Below, piece by piece: positions 26,255-35,504 of a DNA stretch of 64,000 bases. The first letter of the stretch is position 1. Each line of letters starts with the position of its first letter. The stretch lies in the NCBI RefSeq assembly GCF_900156375.1, contig NZ_FTNK01000004.1, positions 124,001-188,000 of the forward strand. The letters run 5' to 3'. The notes beneath the pieces are model-generated. The model was given only the letters and a program-made list of their open reading frames with translations, did not search any database and was not told where the DNA came from. Source of the DNA: Paenibacillus macquariensis (GTDB lineage Bacteria; Bacillota; Bacilli; Paenibacillales; Paenibacillaceae). The position numbers and the translations under genes were made by a program.

Positions 26255-26806
26255 TTGTCGAATTCGGTTGCAACAGTGTTCGCTGTGATCATAGCGATTG
26301 TCCTTATCTTAATATTTCCTGTCTCAAGTGCACTGAACAAACAAGATGACATATCCGAAGTTGTAGTTCTAAATGCTGTATCTCATTTCGTAGATTCTGT
26401 TCGAGACAAGGGATATATAACACCTACCATGTATAAAGAGTTCGTAGATCAAATGGCTTTAACAGGGAATACCTTTGATGTTCAGATGGTTCATCGACAC
26501 AAAAGATATGATCCTATCTATAGTAATGATGGTATTTTTCAAGATGGATACCAAGTCAATTATGAGGAATTCTTTAATGCTCAAATCAACGGGAAGATCT
26601 TTCCGAGAAATTCAAGTGAAACAGTAGATTCACCCAAAAGAATTTATAAATTTGCAGCGGGTGATTTTTTCGATGTTACCGTTAAAAACACAAACCGAAC
26701 GATGGGGACATTGATGAATGACTTCCTTACAGGGGGGATTAACAAACCTAATGCAACCATTGTAATTCCTTATGGAGGCATGGTCCTCAATGAAGACTAT
26801 AACTAA
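26255..26806 (+). CDS. Membrane-anchored pseudopilin-like protein
   Basis: The 183-residue protein begins with a hydrophobic segment almost at once (residues 5-27, VATVFAVIIAIVLILIFP), followed by an acidic stretch and a soluble region. This resembles TadE/TadF-type minor pilins, but I see no defining motif. The region near 55-100 is rich in Asp, Phe and Tyr. TTG 26255 follows AAGGGG by ten bases. The next gene starts inside its end, so the two are coupled. Confidence 0.6.
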   Translation: MSNSVATVFAVIIAIVLILIFPVSSALNKQDDISEVVVLNAVSHFVDSVRDKGYITPTMYKEFVDQMALTGNTFDVQMVHRHKRYDPIYSNDGIFQDGYQVNYEEFFNAQINGKIFPRNSSETVDSPKRIYKFAAGDFFDVTVKNTNRTMGTLMNDFLTGGINKPNATIVIPYGGMVLNEDYN

Positions 26807-27782
26807 ACTTGCCATACTTTCGGTCCTGATCCTTTTACCTTACTTTGTGTTCAATAATATTAATCTGGAACATCAACGAGAAACGCTGATTACAGAAATT
26901 AGATATAACAAGGCAATAGATACGGCGACACAAGATGCTGCAAAGGCGCTCTTAACTAATAGTAGTCAAAGAGACGAAACACAATATGAAAGTCTAAAAA
27001 AGGTGAAAATCAATAAAGAGGAAGCAGTACAAACCTTCTTACAAACGATGTATTTGAATTTCGGTGTTTATAATGATCCGGATGGACAAGGTGTTCTAAA
27101 AACCTACATTCCAGCGTTAGTTATTGTTGGATATGATGGCTACTATATGTATTCATGGGATGAATATACGAATGCAGCTGGTGAGAAAGAAGTCAAACAT
27201 GTATGGAGTCCTAAAAAGCCATACGCTTATGCTGATAATACTGGGAATACATTTGCTTTTACTCTTGATGATTATGTAACGGTTAACAGAAATAGTGATC
27301 AAAAGTGGTTGGAAGGATTTCGGAGTGAAATAGCGTCAGAAGCTTCTATACCCTTATTATATGATTCTAATATCTTCGATCAAGTGCGGAGAACTTCAAT
27401 TGTTCATGCCATTCAGCAAGACCTTCAATTTCAAATCAATAAATACAATAATTACGCTAAGCGTTACGGCGTAGCCTATACCTTTACATTACCTCTCATT
27501 AGCCAAGAAGAATGGAATAACACGATCAATGATGTTGGTGTGTTGGCTTTCGTACAGGGAATTCCAATGGGGGAGAAGTATTATAACAACTACGCTTTGG
27601 GAGGAAGTCGAATCGTGAAGAAACCAATATATAACGGGATGATTGCGAATGGACATAAATACTATTATTCTCGAAATTCCTGCGTGTCCTCTTTTACAAC
27701 GGAGGAGGTGTTCACCACTGAGAGGGAAGCAGCAGCTAATGGATATATTCCTTTGGATTGCACAGTAGGAAACAGGAACTAA
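26790..27782 (+). CDS. Membrane-anchored envelope protein, function unknown
   Basis: The 330-residue protein starts with one hydrophobic anchor (residues 5-22, LAILSVLILLPYFVF), then a helix rich in Glu and Gln, and a long soluble domain with many Tyr and Trp (VGYDGYYMYSWDEY). It is probably displayed outside the membrane. I recognise no enzyme motif. I use ATG 26790, eleven bases after GGAGG, over an upstream in-frame start. It overlaps the preceding gene by 17 bases. By position it could be a minor subunit or adhesin of the pilus-like system. Confidence 0.55.
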   Translation: MKTITKLAILSVLILLPYFVFNNINLEHQRETLITEIRYNKAIDTATQDAAKALLTNSSQRDETQYESLKKVKINKEEAVQTFLQTMYLNFGVYNDPDGQGVLKTYIPALVIVGYDGYYMYSWDEYTNAAGEKEVKHVWSPKKPYAYADNTGNTFAFTLDDYVTVNRNSDQKWLEGFRSEIASEASIPLLYDSNIFDQVRRTSIVHAIQQDLQFQINKYNNYAKRYGVAYTFTLPLISQEEWNNTINDVGVLAFVQGIPMGEKYYNNYALGGSRIVKKPIYNGMIANGHKYYYSRNSCVSSFTTEEVFTTEREAAANGYIPLDCTVGNRN

Positions 27783-27860
27783 ACTAGATGAAGCGAAAAT
27801 TATACAATTTTATGTGGAAAAAGATTACAATTAAGTTAATAACTAAAGGGGGAACAAACG

Positions 27861-29114
27861 ATGAAAAAGAAAACATATCTTGCAGTATTGGTAACAACAA
27901 TAGCATTAGCGGGGCAATTCACTACGTGGGACAAGCCATCGATAGCGAATGCGGAATTGTCGGAAGATATGAATAAGGCTGTAAGTACCATGAATAGTAC
28001 TGTGCAACTATCCGACATTTCGACACATTGGGCAAAAGGGGCAATCGACAAAGCCGTAGAACGTGGGTTTGCGAAAGGTTATCCGGATGGTACTTTCAAG
28101 CCGAATTCCAATGTAACGCGAGCGGAGTTCATTAAAATGACGGTAGAAGCATTGAAAATATCGGTTGATTCGACAACTACAGGTGGAACTTGGTATGACG
28201 CCTATGTAAATGCAGCTAAGAAAGCAAATTTATATGTTGAGTCTGATTTTAATTCAGGCAACTTGAATTCACAGATGACGAGGAAAGAAATGGCGCGGTT
28301 TTCTGCAAGAGCGATAGGGGAAAAGACGACAGATGATGCGAAGTGGATGTATTTAGCGACAAAGAAGGGCTTAATTTCGGGACTTGGAGCGGGTAAGCTT
28401 GGAGAATCTGACAACACGACTCGAGCACAATCCGTTACGATCATTGATCGCATATTAACAGTAAATGCCGGTGGAATACTTCCAATTGATAAGTATGCTG
28501 TAGCAAGTGCGGAAGTGGTTTGGCACGGTACTAATATATTTACTGTGATGCCTGAAGTGTTCACTACAAGTGATGAGTCTAAGAAAGCGAATGTGGCTGA
28601 ATTATGGAAGAAAGAAAAGATGGTTATTAATTCAAAAGAGGGTGATTATCGAGGAGAAGTAGAATATGTTATTGCTATTGATTTAGCAGATCCCAATGAT
28701 CCTAACTTAAAATTAGTGCCACCTATCTCTAGTTTGAAATGGCAAAATAATATTAGTTCGGAGACAACATTAGAAGGTATCCCAGTCTCGAAGTGGAAAG
28801 ATAGCTATCTAATTTATTATAAATCTAAGGTGACTTACAAAAATAACACAATAAATTATGCACCTCGGAATTATGTTCCTCTTAACATCTCAGGAACATA
28901 CGGAGATAGGAATGTATATGCAAAGGGAACGTTAAATAGACTCGCTCCTGTATTTAAGGATAAGCCCTCTGACCAACCAATGTATATACTACCCAAGCAG
29001 GGATGGACGCAAAATGCAAATTTATCCATTGCTATTTATACACCTGTATATTCAAATTATTACTTTATTAATCAACCGATATTATCTGTAACTGGACCGT
29101 TTTTCAAAAATTAA
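27861..29114 (+). CDS. Secreted SLH-domain protein
   Basis: The 417-residue protein has a signal peptide (basic MKKKTYL, hydrophobic core, cleavage near residue 31 after ANA). Up to three SLH repeats follow at about 50-95, 108-150 and 155-200; the first is clear (ISTHWAKGAIDKAV, GYPDGTFKPNSNVTRAEF). SLH domains hold proteins to secondary cell-wall polymers. The C-terminal half, about 215 residues, is all-beta-like and unrecognised. GGGGG stands before the ATG. In the pilus-like locus it is well placed to anchor the structure to the wall. Confidence 0.8.
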   Translation: MKKKTYLAVLVTTIALAGQFTTWDKPSIANAELSEDMNKAVSTMNSTVQLSDISTHWAKGAIDKAVERGFAKGYPDGTFKPNSNVTRAEFIKMTVEALKISVDSTTTGGTWYDAYVNAAKKANLYVESDFNSGNLNSQMTRKEMARFSARAIGEKTTDDAKWMYLATKKGLISGLGAGKLGESDNTTRAQSVTIIDRILTVNAGGILPIDKYAVASAEVVWHGTNIFTVMPEVFTTSDESKKANVAELWKKEKMVINSKEGDYRGEVEYVIAIDLADPNDPNLKLVPPISSLKWQNNISSETTLEGIPVSKWKDSYLIYYKSKVTYKNNTINYAPRNYVPLNISGTYGDRNVYAKGTLNRLAPVFKDKPSDQPMYILPKQGWTQNANLSIAIYTPVYSNYYFINQPILSVTGPFFKN

Positions 29115-29129
29115 AGGTGGGTGTTTTGT

Positions 29130-32100
29130 TTGAAAGTTAGAAGAGGAGTCATATCCCTTGTTTTAGTATTCTCTCTATTTTTTTCAACACTTAATTCTTT
29201 ATTTCCTATTCTTACTATAGCTGCATCTACGGAAACGCTATTTAAAACAGACGACATTAAATATACCCCATCTGATGCTTCTCTGTTGAGAAACTTTAGA
29301 TCCGTCTTCTATAAAATACCAAGTATTGATACGAAACCTTTCAATTTAGATGCAGGTGCGGGTAAGATAATAACCAAAATATTAATAAAGATGGGGGGGG
29401 AAGAAGACCGAGAGATAATTGTAAACGCTCGAAAGTACAATAAATCGTTAACCTTTAGTGGAGAAGCCATCCCTTTCAAATCGGTTGATAATACGCCGAA
29501 TGGTACTTGGATTGCATGGTCAAGAAGTATCGCGGGAACTAATTGGATTCCTGGTACCAGTACTGGATACGATTGGGATGTTTATCCTGGAGTAAGTTTA
29601 CCAACTGGTAGTGAAACAATTGGTGGTGTAACAAAAGATAAATGGCCAGGTAAAAAGGTTTGGATGGATATACCGTATGGTAGAAATATGCAGTATCTAA
29701 GCATTGGACCTGTTGATTATGGTGCTTTTAGTACGACGTACCTTGATGATGATCCTATAAGATTAGCTACATTTAATCCATTTCTTATTAACCAAAACGT
29801 AAGAATAGACGATGCATCAACGGTGACATCAGTAGACGGACCAAGTGGAAAAACTGATCTGACTACGCATTTAATCGGGTTTACAGTACCTAACTTAAAC
29901 ACCGGTAAGATTAAATTCGACCAATCATATGATCACGAAGGTTTTAGGGTGCCATTAGGTGGTAATGGTGCTGCTGCGATGATGTACTATTTTGCGACTT
30001 ACAAATATGATATCAAATCCTTTTCGTATCGATATCCATATCAATATGAAGTGTACACGATGGATGACGATGGCACTACGATCCCTGGTCCCACAGATCC
30101 CCCGCCGACCGGCGGGTGCACTGTCGCCGGCATTGATGCTCCATCTCAGGGGTCGGCTCCTCAATCGTCGGTCATGGACCCATCGGCTACGGGGGCAATT
30201 AAAGCAGATGATGGTAGTAATAGCCCCTACAATTTCGATGTAGGCAAAGGAATCCCTACGTCAGACAATCTATACGCTAATACGCTAGCGTTTAACTATC
30301 TGTATCAACATACATTTGGACAGATGAATGGAAAAGTCAATTATGAATGTAACGTCGATGTTGATTATATTCTGAAGTGGAAAGAAAAACAGCCTCCGAC
30401 AACTGGACCTGATGGCAAACCCGTTACAGTAGCTGACAAAGACATGTCTGAGACTGAGTCGAAAACATATTCTTTCACATTCACCAAAGATTATACATAC
30501 TGGGAAATCAAAAATTTAGAGCTGTATGGTATCGACAAATCTGTCATGAGGAACTATGCCTTACCCGGAGGGGAGGTAACACTTACCCCTTCAGGATATA
30601 CGCCTCCTACACTGGCATCATTACATAGTGATACTGTAGAAGATCATGTTAAACCCCAAGAGGGCGCAACAATAACGTATACACCACCTGCGGTAGTAGG
30701 AGGGGCTACTAAGCCATCTCCCCCGGACGATACGAGTAGACTAAAGGGAATGGCTGAAAGTGGAACAAAAGATCCTCTTGTCAAGAACGACAAGGTTGAT
30801 TTTAACGGTCAAAAAATTATGGATGATTCAGAAGTGAGTAAGACAGGTCCCACGCCAACTAAGATTCCAAATCCAACGATGATCAGTAACCGCGTCTTAT
30901 ACCAAGATGGACTTTTGATCTCAAATTCATTACTTAACAAACTTAATACTACGAGTACCGGAACAATCTACTATACATTGCTCCCTCAAAATATAGGAGG
31001 GGGATCTGATAAACCGTATCCGGTTAATGCCATAAATACAGTGACTGTGCATACACCTACCGTCATTTATGCGAATGCTTCGGATGATGCAGCGCATAAC
31101 CAAAAGACTGCTCCTAATTATAGCCGCAGGGCATTTATACTAGACCGCAATTTCAAAGTCTATATGCCTACTAGTGGTCAACATCGGAATATTCCAGGTT
31201 ATGGCGACAGGGATTATGCAAAATATATTAAAACCAAACAAGTGCGGTTTGAATTTGATGTCTATACATCAGATAAATCCACGTTCTATCCCAAGGATAC
31301 TTGGATTACCATTCCCGTATCAGAGCTTGAGACGACATTTTTCTTACCCGTCTGGGTTAATGAGGGAGATTATACTGTGTATTTCAGATCCTTTGCTGAA
31401 AACGCTCCTGCATCCGGATTCACTACCGAATCCGAATCGAATCTTAACTTAGATAACCATGTCGCAACGGATACTGTACCGGTAGAAGTCATAGGTAGAT
31501 TGTATGATTTCCATATCACGGATATTGCTGATCCAATTTGGGAAACGGTATTTCGATCAGCTAAGGGAAGCAGTACTTCTAAAGGCACTTCATATTCAGT
31601 AGGGACCAAAGGGATTGATGGAGCTACTAACGGAAAAGTTGCTCCGTATGTACTACCAATTCTTAGAGGAAGTCATCCTGTAGCAAGCTTCAAGACGATG
31701 ACTGTTAAAACAGGGTATCACTTCAAATTCGATCTGAAGACGAAAGGAAACATGTTCGAGGATAAGGATGCTATTCGGGTAACTCCAACGTTTTACTTCC
31801 AAGATAATAGTGCGTCAACGTCTGCACGGCGAGTTGAAGTTGATCTCTACTATCATTCGGACACTAAAAAGTTTGTGAGGATCGGTTCTGCATCTGATGT
31901 GGAACGTCGAAATATCATACTTAATCAGCGCTTACGAAATGTACCAGTTACAGATATTGTGAACACTGCGGGATCGCTTTACGATATGAAGTTAGGGTGG
32001 ACAATGACAAGGCCACAGTACTTAACGGCATATCAAAAAAGGTCAACAGAACAAACATATGTAGGAGGGTACGATATTCAATTGCTTCCTTCCCCTTTAC

Positions 32101-32549
32101 GAACCTTCATTAATACGTTCGACAGGCCAGCAAATGCAACTGCTAGTCCAGCTAGAACGAATGCGTCGATTCAACAATGGTATGGTGAGTACAGTTTACC
32201 AGCTGCTGTCTATGCCGTTGCTAAAGGTACAGATTTAGCCGCGTATGGCAAAACGAATAAACTCGATGAAAAGTCACCGATTTTTTTTCGTAATGGTTAT
32301 ATTTCACTTAACTTTAATTTGGAAACGATTCGAAATGCCGATTTAAACAAACCACATCTGCAATATATTAATGGCCCGCTTGATAACCAGTGGTGGAACA
32401 TGGAAGGATATGATGGTTCGGATGGCGTGCGAGACCGATTGATTACCGATCCGTATGGTGTGCAATACCTTCTTAAAGATGGCGATGTCGTTTTCTATGA
32501 TGCTAACAAGTCATCTTATGATGATTACGCACCTAACGGGACGCACTAG
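29130..32549 (+). CDS. Large exported protein of the Tad-like locus
   Basis: The 1139-residue protein has a signal peptide (KVRRGVISLVLVF... to about residue 33) and no visible C-terminal anchor or LPXTG motif. It is rich in Thr, Asp, Pro and Tyr and seems built of several beta domains. A Gly/Pro/Asp linker at about residues 315-365 carries a GC-rich palindrome in its DNA. I recognise no catalytic motif. TTG 29130 is preferred to GTG 29121 because AAAGGTGGG directly abuts the latter. It is the last gene of the cluster, six bases behind the SLH gene region, and could be the tip adhesin or a secreted substrate. Confidence 0.65.
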   Translation: MKVRRGVISLVLVFSLFFSTLNSLFPILTIAASTETLFKTDDIKYTPSDASLLRNFRSVFYKIPSIDTKPFNLDAGAGKIITKILIKMGGEEDREIIVNARKYNKSLTFSGEAIPFKSVDNTPNGTWIAWSRSIAGTNWIPGTSTGYDWDVYPGVSLPTGSETIGGVTKDKWPGKKVWMDIPYGRNMQYLSIGPVDYGAFSTTYLDDDPIRLATFNPFLINQNVRIDDASTVTSVDGPSGKTDLTTHLIGFTVPNLNTGKIKFDQSYDHEGFRVPLGGNGAAAMMYYFATYKYDIKSFSYRYPYQYEVYTMDDDGTTIPGPTDPPPTGGCTVAGIDAPSQGSAPQSSVMDPSATGAIKADDGSNSPYNFDVGKGIPTSDNLYANTLAFNYLYQHTFGQMNGKVNYECNVDVDYILKWKEKQPPTTGPDGKPVTVADKDMSETESKTYSFTFTKDYTYWEIKNLELYGIDKSVMRNYALPGGEVTLTPSGYTPPTLASLHSDTVEDHVKPQEGATITYTPPAVVGGATKPSPPDDTSRLKGMAESGTKDPLVKNDKVDFNGQKIMDDSEVSKTGPTPTKIPNPTMISNRVLYQDGLLISNSLLNKLNTTSTGTIYYTLLPQNIGGGSDKPYPVNAINTVTVHTPTVIYANASDDAAHNQKTAPNYSRRAFILDRNFKVYMPTSGQHRNIPGYGDRDYAKYIKTKQVRFEFDVYTSDKSTFYPKDTWITIPVSELETTFFLPVWVNEGDYTVYFRSFAENAPASGFTTESESNLNLDNHVATDTVPVEVIGRLYDFHITDIADPIWETVFRSAKGSSTSKGTSYSVGTKGIDGATNGKVAPYVLPILRGSHPVASFKTMTVKTGYHFKFDLKTKGNMFEDKDAIRVTPTFYFQDNSASTSARRVEVDLYYHSDTKKFVRIGSASDVERRNIILNQRLRNVPVTDIVNTAGSLYDMKLGWTMTRPQYLTAYQKRSTEQTYVGGYDIQLLPSPLRTFINTFDRPANATASPARTNASIQQWYGEYSLPAAVYAVAKGTDLAAYGKTNKLDEKSPIFFRNGYISLNFNLETIRNADLNKPHLQYINGPLDNQWWNMEGYDGSDGVRDRLITDPYGVQYLLKDGDVVFYDANKSSYDDYAPNGTH

Positions 32550-32594
32550 TTAGCCAGCTGATTATTGTTTCTCTTTTATCCGAGTATTCTCTTT

Positions 32595-32633
32595 GGCCCT
32601 GTATTCTACTTGAATATGGGGTCTTTACATTTC
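32595..32633 (+). terminator. Hairpin terminator of the Tad-like locus
   Basis: GGCCCTGTATTC (32595-32606) pairs over all 12 positions, three of them wobbles, with GAATATGGGGTC (32612-32623) around TACTT. TTTACATTT follows. It closes the locus, 46 bp after the last stop. Confidence 0.65.
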
Positions 32634-32760
32634 TGAATTTCAAAAATAAAGGAAGTTCAGCTTACAGCGAGCATCCTATTTATGTTACAATATAATCTTG
32701 ATGATATTTTTAATGTAAATAAAAGTGATTTTTATAATAGATAGGGGTTAAAGAGTAAAG

Positions 32761-34320
32761 ATGAGTTTATTAACAGTTGAAGGTCTCTCCCATAATTTCG
32801 GGGGACGTACGTTGTTTAGAGATGTTACTTTTCGTTTGTTGGAAGGGGAACGTGTAGGGTTTGTTGGTGCCAATGGGGTTGGTAAATCCACATTGATGAA
32901 TATTCTTACGGGTACACTTCTTAAGGATGAAGGGAAAGTAGAATGGACGCCTCGCGTTCGTTTTGGTTATTTGGATCAGCATACGAAGTTAACACCAGGA
33001 AAAACGATTCGTGATGTTCTTAAGGATGCTTTCTTGCCGCTTTTGTTACTTGAGCAGGAAATGAATGAGATTACGAACAAGATGGGTGAAGCAACACCAG
33101 AAGAATTAGAAGTGCTCCTAGAGCAAATGGGAGACATTCAAGAGCAGTTAGATATTGGGGATTTCTATTTGCTTGATGTTAAAGTAGAAGAAATGAGCCA
33201 AGGTCTAGGTCTTACTGCTATTGGTTTGGATCGTGATGTAGCATCATTAAGTGGTGGACAGCGGACGAAGGTATTACTTGCGAAGTTATTACTTGAGAAG
33301 CCGAACGTGTTACTGCTGGATGAGCCTACGAACTATTTGGATGTAGAGCATATTGAGTGGTTGACACAGTATTTGAAGAACTATCCACATGCCTTTATGT
33401 TGATCTCACATGACACGGATTTCATGAATCAAATCGTAAATATCATTTATCATTTGGAATTCTCCAAATTAACAAGATACACTGCCAATTATGAGAAATT
33501 CCTTGAAATGGCTGATATGACGAAGAATCAGCATGTTGATGCTTACGAAAGACAGCAAGAGATGATTAAGAAACAGGAAGATTTCATCGCACGTAATAAA
33601 GCGCGAGCTTCTTCGTCCAAGCAAGCGAAGAGCCGTGAGAAACAATTGGATCGATTAGATCGAATTGAGAAACCAGAGGAAGCTTCTAAGCCGACATTCA
33701 AATTTAAAGAAGCTAGATCAAGTTCTAAGACTGTATTCGAAGGAATTGATTTCGAAATTGGTTATAGTCACCCTCTACTTCCTAAGATGAATATGGTCAT
33801 CGAACGTGGAGATAAGATCGCTATCGTTGGTTGTAATGGTGTAGGTAAGTCTACTTTGCTCAAAACCATTCTCGGTAAAATACCTACGTTAAGCGGAAGA
33901 ACATACCTAGGTGAATATCTGCAACCAGCATACTTTGAGCAAGAATCGGTTGCTGGCAGAATCACACCTCTTGAGGACGTGTGGAATGAATTTTCAGCAC
34001 TAACTCAAAGTGAAGTGCGTTCGCATTTAGCACGTGTGGGTCTTAAGAATGATCATATTACACGTCCTTTAAGTATGTTGAGTGGTGGAGAGCAAGCTAA
34101 AGTGCGGATATGTAAGTTGATGATGCGTGAAGCGAACTGGATTCTATTCGATGAGCCTACGAACCATTTAGATATCATTGCTAAAGCTGAATTGCAACGG
34201 GCGCTTAAGGAATTTAAAGGAACGGTAGTTCTAGTCTGCCATGAACCAGAATTCTATGAAGACTGGGTAACGAAAGAATGGAATGTGGAAGCGTGGGCTT
34301 CTAAGGTCAAGACTGTATAG
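32761..34320 (+). CDS. ABC-F family ATPase (YfmM-like)
   Basis: ABC-F proteins have two ATPase domains in one chain, no membrane part, and act on ribosomes. This 519-residue product has Walker A GANGVGKST and GCNGVGKST, signatures LSGGQRTK and LSGGEQAK, and the two Walker B/DEPTNxLD motifs. A charged linker (about 250-310, KQAKSREKQLDRLDR) joins the halves. Its length and sequence feel match YfmM of B. subtilis, a translation factor type, more than the antibiotic-resistance Vga/Lsa types. It has no clear attenuator leader. It is monocistronic or read with the next gene, 23 bp away. Confidence 0.9.
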   Translation: MSLLTVEGLSHNFGGRTLFRDVTFRLLEGERVGFVGANGVGKSTLMNILTGTLLKDEGKVEWTPRVRFGYLDQHTKLTPGKTIRDVLKDAFLPLLLLEQEMNEITNKMGEATPEELEVLLEQMGDIQEQLDIGDFYLLDVKVEEMSQGLGLTAIGLDRDVASLSGGQRTKVLLAKLLLEKPNVLLLDEPTNYLDVEHIEWLTQYLKNYPHAFMLISHDTDFMNQIVNIIYHLEFSKLTRYTANYEKFLEMADMTKNQHVDAYERQQEMIKKQEDFIARNKARASSSKQAKSREKQLDRLDRIEKPEEASKPTFKFKEARSSSKTVFEGIDFEIGYSHPLLPKMNMVIERGDKIAIVGCNGVGKSTLLKTILGKIPTLSGRTYLGEYLQPAYFEQESVAGRITPLEDVWNEFSALTQSEVRSHLARVGLKNDHITRPLSMLSGGEQAKVRICKLMMREANWILFDEPTNHLDIIAKAELQRALKEFKGTVVLVCHEPEFYEDWVTKEWNVEAWASKVKTV

Positions 34321-34343
34321 TACGGAAAGGATGAATAAATAAC

Positions 34344-35405
34344 ATGTCCAATGATGAAATCCTACAGGAATTGCCATCAGATGCCTTGCACCGCTATTCG
34401 CGCCAAGAGCGATTTACACCTCTAGGAACGTCCGGTCAGAAGAAACTTGGACAAAGTCATGTTCTTATTGTGGGTTGTGGCGCATTAGGAACCTCTATTG
34501 CTGAGACTTTAGTAAGAGCAGGGGTTGGACATGTTACTTTAGCTGACCGGGATTATGTAGAATGGAGTAATCTTCAGAGGCAACAGCTTTTTAGTGAACA
34601 GGATGCGAAGGACCGTCTACCCAAAGCAGTGGCTGCTAAGCGTCGGTTAGAAGACATCAACTCGTTAGTTACAATAGATATTCATGTTATGGATGTTCGA
34701 GTGGAAGAGTTAGAGTCTCTAATTACGGATGTCGATCTCATTATGGATGGGACAGATAATTTCGATACACGCCTACTGATGAATGATATTTCACAGAAAC
34801 ATAATATTCCGTGGATTTACGGTGGTTGTGTCGGTAGTTACGGAATAACGTATACGATACTGCCCGGGGAAACACCATGTCTGAATTGTCTCTTAGGGGC
34901 CGTTCCTCTAGGTGGGGATACATGTGATACCTCAGGTATTATTCCGCAAGCAGTACAGATGGTCACTGCCAACCAGACAACGGAGGCACTTAAGCTTCTT
35001 AGTGGTCACCCAGAAGCACTGCGTCGTAAGTTATTATCCTTTGATCTATGGCGAAATGAATATGTCTCCATTGGGGTTGATTCTGCGAAGAAAAGTGATT
35101 GCCTTTCTTGTGGAGATCAAGCGACGTATCCGTATTTATCCGCTGCTAACTTAGAAAAGGTTGATGTACTCTGCGGACGTGACACCGTTCAGATTCGTCC
35201 TAGTCAGCGTCAATCTGTGAATCTTGAACAGTTAGCTGTTCGGCTCTCAAATCTTCAAGAAGGTAATGTAGAAAGTAACCCGTTTCTAGTATCGTACAGT
35301 ATTGGTGCACACCGTTTGGTTGTTTTCCCAGATGGAAGAGCATTGATTCATGGTACGAAAGACATTGCTGAAGCTAGAACGCTGTATCATCGCTATTTTG
35401 GATAA
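34344..35405 (+). CDS. MoeB/ThiF-type E1-like adenylyltransferase
   Basis: Such enzymes adenylate the C-terminus of a small sulphur carrier (MoaD or ThiS) for molybdopterin or thiamine synthesis. The 353-residue product has the ATP site VGCGALGTSIAETL, Arg in NLQRQ, and the zinc cysteines CLNC and CLSC. DTSGIIPQ stands at the active-site loop. The C-terminal 90 residues are less typical and might interact with the carrier, but do not contain a rhodanese CRxG motif. No moaD or thiS lies beside it, so the pathway is uncertain. A strong terminator follows. Confidence 0.88.
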   Translation: MSNDEILQELPSDALHRYSRQERFTPLGTSGQKKLGQSHVLIVGCGALGTSIAETLVRAGVGHVTLADRDYVEWSNLQRQQLFSEQDAKDRLPKAVAAKRRLEDINSLVTIDIHVMDVRVEELESLITDVDLIMDGTDNFDTRLLMNDISQKHNIPWIYGGCVGSYGITYTILPGETPCLNCLLGAVPLGGDTCDTSGIIPQAVQMVTANQTTEALKLLSGHPEALRRKLLSFDLWRNEYVSIGVDSAKKSDCLSCGDQATYPYLSAANLEKVDVLCGRDTVQIRPSQRQSVNLEQLAVRLSNLQEGNVESNPFLVSYSIGAHRLVVFPDGRALIHGTKDIAEARTLYHRYFG

Positions 35406-35417
35406 TTCAATTCAAAT

Positions 35418-35453
35418 CAATCCATTCCTAATCATTAGGAATGGATTTTTTTT
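35418..35453 (+). terminator. Intrinsic terminator
   Basis: AATCCATTCCT (35419-35429) pairs with AGGAATGGATT (35436 onward), with eight T's after it. It ends the MoeB/ThiF-like gene. Confidence 0.92.
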
Positions 35454-35504
35454 GCTTGGTGCAAGCTAGGGTATAGATGAATATTTCCGATACGATTTTA
35501 GAAA

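Noticed and set aside
32640..32760. Antibiotic-type attenuator before the ABC-F gene
   Set aside because: No leader peptide or alternative hairpins could be drawn; the protein resembles housekeeping YfmM.
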